A DNA stretch of 25,999 nucleotides from an uncultured Eubacterium sp. (GTDB taxonomy: Bacteria > Bacillota > Clostridia > Lachnospirales > Lachnospiraceae): contig CAMODP010000004.1 in NCBI GenBank assembly GCA_946611445.1, positions 1 to 25,999 on the forward strand. Reading direction: 5' to 3'. Numbering within the stretch: position 1 is the first letter of the stretch; each line of letters starts with the position of its first letter. Made by a program: the position numbers and the translations under genes. The notes under the pieces are model-generated. The model saw only the letters and a list, made by a program, of their open reading frames with translations, did not search any database and was not told where the DNA came from. Positions 23,148 through 25,999 of this stretch are shown piece by piece.

Positions 23148-24275
23148 ATGATGATGCACAGAGAAGATATTTTGAAAGAAGAGAAAAAGGTCGAGTACCT
23201 GGAACTGATCTATGATCTGATTTTTGTATACATTATCGGAAGGAACAATTCGCTGCTCCTTGCAGTGGAAGACGGCTTTGTTCCCGCAGGACATTTTGCC
23301 ATTTATATCCTGTGCACCCTCGCCGTTATCCAGATCTGGAATTTTTCAACATTTTATATCAATATGTTCGGGCGGAACGGGGTGCGTGATCACGTCTTCC
23401 TCTTTGTCAATATGTATCTGCTCTACTACATCGGCGAGGGAACCCGCCTTCACTGGAAAAGCTTCTTCACGCAGTACCATGCCGCCTGGGCGCTGATTCT
23501 CATCAATACGGGGATCCAGTATCTCATAGAACTGCGCAACCACAAGGGCCTCCGGGATACCGAAAAAACCATCCGCCGTCTGGCCGCCGTGCTTTTCACG
23601 GAAGCGGCACTGGTGCTGCTTGCCATTCCGACAGCCGGTCTCCCGTTTCCCGTTTTCAGCGCAATTGCCATTCTGGCCGGCGTCATCCTGACATGGTACT
23701 CCGCAGACGAAAAAAAAGCCGAACGGATCGACTTTACCCACCTGTCGGAAAGAGCCATGCTCTATGTAGTCTTTACGTTCGGCGAAATGATCATTGCCAT
23801 CGCTTCGTATTTTGACGGCGCCCTGACGCCGAACTCCGTCTATTTCTCCCTGCTGGCGTTCCTGATTGTCGCTGCGCTGTTCCTGAGCTATGAGATGCTC
23901 TACAACCATATCATTGACAGGGAACGGAAGACGACCGGTATGGGGTATATGCTGCTGCACATCTTTCTGATCCTTGCCCTGAACAGCATAACTGCCGCCC
24001 TGGAATTCATGCAGAATACGGGAGTCAGTCTGCTGCCCAAAACCATCTTTCTCGTGTCCGCTTTCCTGCTTTTCTATTTCTGTCTGTTCGGCCTGATGCG
24101 GTACGCAAAGAAGGAAGTCCGTTTCCGCCCGCTGTCCGTCCTGCCGCCCGCAGGGCTTATGCTGCTGTTTACTGTTCTCATGATGCTGCTGCGGGAAAAC
24201 ATGAAGGTCAATATTGCGGTTTCGGTCGTATTTGTCTACGCCATGTTTCTGTGGATTTACCGGTTCCGCCGGTGA
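23148..24275 (+). CDS. LtrA-family (low temperature requirement A) membrane protein
   Basis: 375 residues, about ten or more hydrophobic helices. LtrA-family motifs are present: KKVEYLELIYDLIFVYIIGR near the N-terminus (VE-FFDLVFV in the family) and HLSERAMLYVVFTFGEMIIA in the middle (ERFGLFVIIALGE in the family). The name comes from Listeria cold growth; the biochemical role is unknown. Several starts are close together (TTG 23142; ATG 23148, 23151, 23154); I chose the first ATG, with weak GGCAGG upstream. The stop codon overlaps a GGGGACG-core hairpin. Confidence 0.85.
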   Translation: MMMHREDILKEEKKVEYLELIYDLIFVYIIGRNNSLLLAVEDGFVPAGHFAIYILCTLAVIQIWNFSTFYINMFGRNGVRDHVFLFVNMYLLYYIGEGTRLHWKSFFTQYHAAWALILINTGIQYLIELRNHKGLRDTEKTIRRLAAVLFTEAALVLLAIPTAGLPFPVFSAIAILAGVILTWYSADEKKAERIDFTHLSERAMLYVVFTFGEMIIAIASYFDGALTPNSVYFSLLAFLIVAALFLSYEMLYNHIIDRERKTTGMGYMLLHIFLILALNSITAALEFMQNTGVSLLPKTIFLVSAFLLFYFCLFGLMRYAKKEVRFRPLSVLPPAGLMLLFTVLMMLLRENMKVNIAVSVVFVYAMFLWIYRFRR

Positions 24276-24299
24276 GTCAGGAGATACGTCCCCCGACTC
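24274..24299. repeat. GGGGACG-core hairpin, copy 3, on the LtrA-gene stop codon
   Basis: GAGTC (24274-24278) pairs with GACTC (24295-24299); the reverse complement of the interior reads GGGGGACGTATCTCCTGAC, clearly related to copy 2. As in copy 2, the stop codon TGA supplies the first two bases of the palindrome. It ends only seven bases before the 3' end of the convergent gene at 24307, so it could terminate both transcripts. Confidence 0.65.
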
Positions 24300-24306
24300 C
24301 CCGCGG

Positions 24307-25230
24307 TCAGAGCGGCCAGTCGAAATACTTCCAATAGGGTTCCGCGGCATCCCGCCGGAACCGCTCAATGGATTCCTGATCCCATTCATAAATGCCGCAG
24401 CCGCTTTTCTGGCCGATATCCCCCCGTTCAGCGCGCTGCCGGATGTAGTCCGGGGTGCGCTGCGCAGTGCTGAGATCAGAGAGCAGGCGGTCTTCAATGC
24501 TGACGACCATGTCCAGTCCGGCTGCATCCTGATGTTCAAAAAGTCCGACCGAGCTGTAGCGCGGCATGAAGCTGTATTTCAGCGCCTTGTCTATGTCTGC
24601 GGGCTCAGCCATTCCCTGCTCTACCATATATGTCGCTTCCCGCAGCAGCGCATGCTGCAGGCGGTTCGCAATAAAGCCGGGAGCGCTTTTTTTCATGACG
24701 CAGACCTTGCGGCCGCAGCCTTCGAGCAGTTCGTAGACAAGCGCTGCAGCGCCTTCATCCGTATCCTCCGCCCGGACAAGTTCTACAAAAGGAACCAGAT
24801 GCGGCGGATAGAACGGATGCGCCGTTACGATCTTCTTTTTCATCCGCACACAGCCGTCCTGAAGCACTTCCGGCGGCATGGCGGAAGAAACGGAAGCTAT
24901 GACACGGCAGTCCGGACAGTGCGCTTCGATCTGCCGGTATACGGAAAACTTGATATCCCTGTCCTCTTTGACACATTCGAATATTATTTCGCATTCGGAG
25001 AGTTTCCCGTATTCCGTCTCAATACGGAGGCGGGATTCGCAGGCCTTCAGCTGTTCGCTGTTCACAAGTCCCCGCTCCATCAGCGTGCGGTAAATATCCA
25101 TCCAGTTCTCTCTCGCGGCACTCACCCGCTCCGGCCGGGACGCAAGCATCACCGTATCGTGCCCGTACCCGGTAAATAAAGCAGCAAGACTGGATCCGAT
25201 CATTCCGGTTCCGACGATTCCTATGTTCAT
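24307..25230 (-). CDS. 3-hydroxyacyl-CoA dehydrogenase family protein
   Basis: 307 residues. The N-terminal Rossmann domain has GIVGTGMIGSSLA (GxGxxG, NAD binding) and the family region CEIIFECVKEDRDIK; ASVSSAMPP and AHPFYPPHLVPFVEL match the catalytic part (His of AHPFYPP). The C-terminal helical domain contains APGFIANRLQHALLREA and ends with a GDIGQKSGCGIYEW motif. It oxidises a 3-hydroxy group, with CoA esters or small acids such as carnitine-like compounds as possible substrates; the exact one is not evident. The start at 25230 has AAGGA upstream; the frame is open to 25284. Confidence 0.9.
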   Translation of the reverse strand: MNIGIVGTGMIGSSLAALFTGYGHDTVMLASRPERVSAARENWMDIYRTLMERGLVNSEQLKACESRLRIETEYGKLSECEIIFECVKEDRDIKFSVYRQIEAHCPDCRVIASVSSAMPPEVLQDGCVRMKKKIVTAHPFYPPHLVPFVELVRAEDTDEGAAALVYELLEGCGRKVCVMKKSAPGFIANRLQHALLREATYMVEQGMAEPADIDKALKYSFMPRYSSVGLFEHQDAAGLDMVVSIEDRLLSDLSTAQRTPDYIRQRAERGDIGQKSGCGIYEWDQESIERFRRDAAEPYWKYFDWPL

Positions 25231-25305
25231 TATCTCTGTCCTTTCTTCGAGGCTTCCAGAAGTCAAAGGCGGCGGCCTGATCATACTGCATTGACTCTGG
25301 CGGCA

Positions 25306-25392
25306 TCATTCGCGCTCTGCACACGCCTCTGCCGGGGCAGGCTCCTCACCGCCCAGCAGACCTGCCGCCAGAACACTCATTGGCTTTTTCAT
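25306..25392 (-). pseudogene. Signal-peptide remnant of a lipoprotein
   Basis: A 28-codon frame starting MKKPMSVLAAGLLGG, which looks like the first part of a substrate-binding lipoprotein signal peptide, broken before any lipobox and ending after an Ala/Glu/Pro stretch. An AAAGGAA ribosome-binding-like site precedes it, and its ATG overlaps the stop of the next fragment (ATGA). Probably decay of a transporter gene. Confidence 0.4.
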
Positions 25393-25679
25393 GGCCGGAT
25401 TCCTTTCTCATAACTGTCCGAAGATTCCCTGCTGATATTACCGGCCTGTCTGGAGTATAGCACAGAAGTAAGTGCAACGGAATCCTTTTTGTGACAGTGT
25501 GGGATGCCTGTAGATTCATTCATGACCCAGCCGGCTTCATCCAGCAGGGCAGCAGCGGCTTCCGGATCATATGTCCACGCATTGTCCATTTCCACATCGT
25601 CAATAACAGGGATGTTTTCTCCCAGGGGATACAGGGTATCGGCCGGGCTCTCATGTCCGTAGGTCAGTCCCTCGCGCAA
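25389..25679 (-). pseudogene. Fragment of a nickel/peptide ABC transporter substrate-binding protein
   Basis: About 96 codons. GLTYGHESPADTLYP and WTYDPEAAAALLDEAGWVMN are hallmarks of the family 5 substrate-binding proteins (OppA/NikA type), from the middle of a protein usually near 500 residues. The pattern resembles the nickel-type subgroup, which would fit a NiFe hydrogenase producer, but that is inference. The frame is closed upstream by a stop within about four codons and loses similarity after the MNESTGI region, ending early. No real start codon or ribosome binding site. A decayed remnant. Confidence 0.7.
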
Positions 25680-25881
25680 TGATCATACTGACTCTGTACC
25701 ATGTCTGACACGTCTCCATGTATCTTCAGGCGTAAAAAAAGCTGCAGCGCCGGAAGCGAAAGGCTTTCATGCTTCGCTCTGACGATCTGCGGGGGGGATA
25801 TATTTTCATTTCCTGGCGGTTTTTCTAAGCGCATGCCGTCTCTGCATGCATCGCATGGCAGACGCAGTAAATCGGCAACTG

Positions 25882-25910
25882 TTGCATATACCTGCCAGGT
25901 CTGTTATAAT
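25882..25910 (+). promoter_or_regulatory. Promoter with a palindrome centred on its -10 box
   Basis: TTGCAT (25882-25887), 17-base spacer, TATAAT (25905-25910). Perfect 8-bp inverted arms CAGGTCTG (25896-25903) and CAGACCTG (25911-25918) flank the -10 hexamer, so a dimeric repressor bound there would block RNA polymerase. It drives the riboswitch leader that follows. Confidence 0.75.
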
Positions 25911-25930
25911 CAGACCTGTTAAAAGAATAA

Positions 25931-25999
25931 TGCTGGGATAGTTACAGGTGTCCATGTTTTCAGCATGGGAGAATAGGGAACGGAGTGTGATTCTCCGAC
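25931..25999 (+). ncRNA. Cobalamin (B12) riboswitch, 5' part, cut by the window end
   Basis: The sequence has the first half of the cobalamin riboswitch consensus: ACAGGTG near 25944, a hairpin CCATG/CATGG (25952-25968), the conserved AATAGGGAA (25972-25980), then CGGAG-TGTGATT-CTCCG (25981-25997) followed by AC, matching the GGGAA-stem-GGTGTGAATC-stem pattern. The rest, including the Gs of the B12-box, lies outside. The regulated gene on the plus strand beyond the window is expected to be for cobalamin uptake, synthesis or a B12-independent isozyme. Confidence 0.85.

Larger units (their letters stand above)
25278..25696. repeat. Short direct repeats flanking the transporter remnants
   Basis: TGATCATACTG occurs at 25278-25288 and again at 25680-25690; both are followed by ACTCTG, directly in the second copy and after five extra bases in the first. 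The two broken transporter fragments lie between them. This is the pattern left by a deletion or a duplication between short homologies. Bases 25697-25880 beyond the second copy contain no gene I can support. Confidence 0.45.

Noticed and set aside
23346..24539. Minus-strand frame of 397 codons across the LtrA-family gene
   Set aside because: Antisense to the LtrA gene and partly to the dehydrogenase gene; no domain recognised.
1..25999. CRISPR arrays, tRNA, rRNA, complete insertion sequences, prophage genes
   Set aside because: No regularly spaced repeat units, no tRNA or rRNA sequences, and no transposase or phage domains were seen on either strand.

Overview
The window looks like chromosomal DNA from a GC-rich anaerobic Clostridia (Bacillota), plausibly a Lachnospiraceae-type gut organism. 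The reasons are strong AGGAGG-type ribosome binding sites before nearly every gene, sigma-A-like promoters, oxygen-sensitive iron-sulfur enzymes (group 4 [NiFe] hydrogenase, Fe-S serine dehydratase, ferredoxin-type aldo/keto reductase) and abundant small palindromic intergenic elements. The taxonomy is inference; no rRNA or marker gene is present.

Region 1 (about 1-5080, minus strand): the start of a secreted protein that runs off the left edge, then a [NiFe]-hydrogenase maturation operon hypF-hypC-hypD-hypE. Region 2 (5081-5769) is a gene-free stretch with two large nested palindromes and a separate hairpin. Region 3 (5770-14391, minus strand) is a 14-gene operon for a membrane-bound, H+/Na+-translocating [NiFe] hydrogenase of the Mbh type. 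It encodes a NuoC-like subunit, the catalytic large subunit, HypA, an Mrp-antiporter module (MrpE, F, G, MbhD, MbhE, MrpB, MrpC, MrpD-like), a NuoH-like subunit, a NuoB-like small subunit and a four-cluster ferredoxin subunit. It is headed by a near-consensus promoter and a leader of roughly 425 nt. Ferredoxin electrons would reduce protons to H2 while the Mrp module builds an ion gradient. HypA/C/D/E/F supply the NiFe(CN)2CO site; hypB is not in the window.

Region 4 (14929-17696, minus strand): XdhC-family protein, ferredoxin-type aldo/keto reductase and a YkvA/DUF1232 protein, behind a recognisable promoter. Region 5 (17786-19681, minus strand): a secreted protein of unknown family and a probably truncated SH3-domain protein, separated by a GGGGACG-core hairpin. 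Region 6 (19685-22161, plus strand): sstT-sdaA, uptake of serine and its deamination to pyruvate and ammonia. Region 7 (22238-25230): SGNH hydrolase (minus), a 138-bp inverted-repeat-bounded element, an LtrA-family membrane protein (plus) and a 3-hydroxyacyl-CoA dehydrogenase family protein (minus). Region 8 (25278-25999): remnants of a nickel/peptide-type ABC substrate-binding protein between short direct repeats, then a promoter with a palindrome centred on its -10 box and the first part of a cobalamin riboswitch that runs off the right edge.

The most notable points are the rearranged Mbh-type operon with embedded hypA, a large subunit lacking a cleavable C-terminal tail, a probable MbhH-MbhI fusion, a four-cluster ferredoxin subunit, and several families of structured intergenic elements, two of which sit exactly on stop codons.
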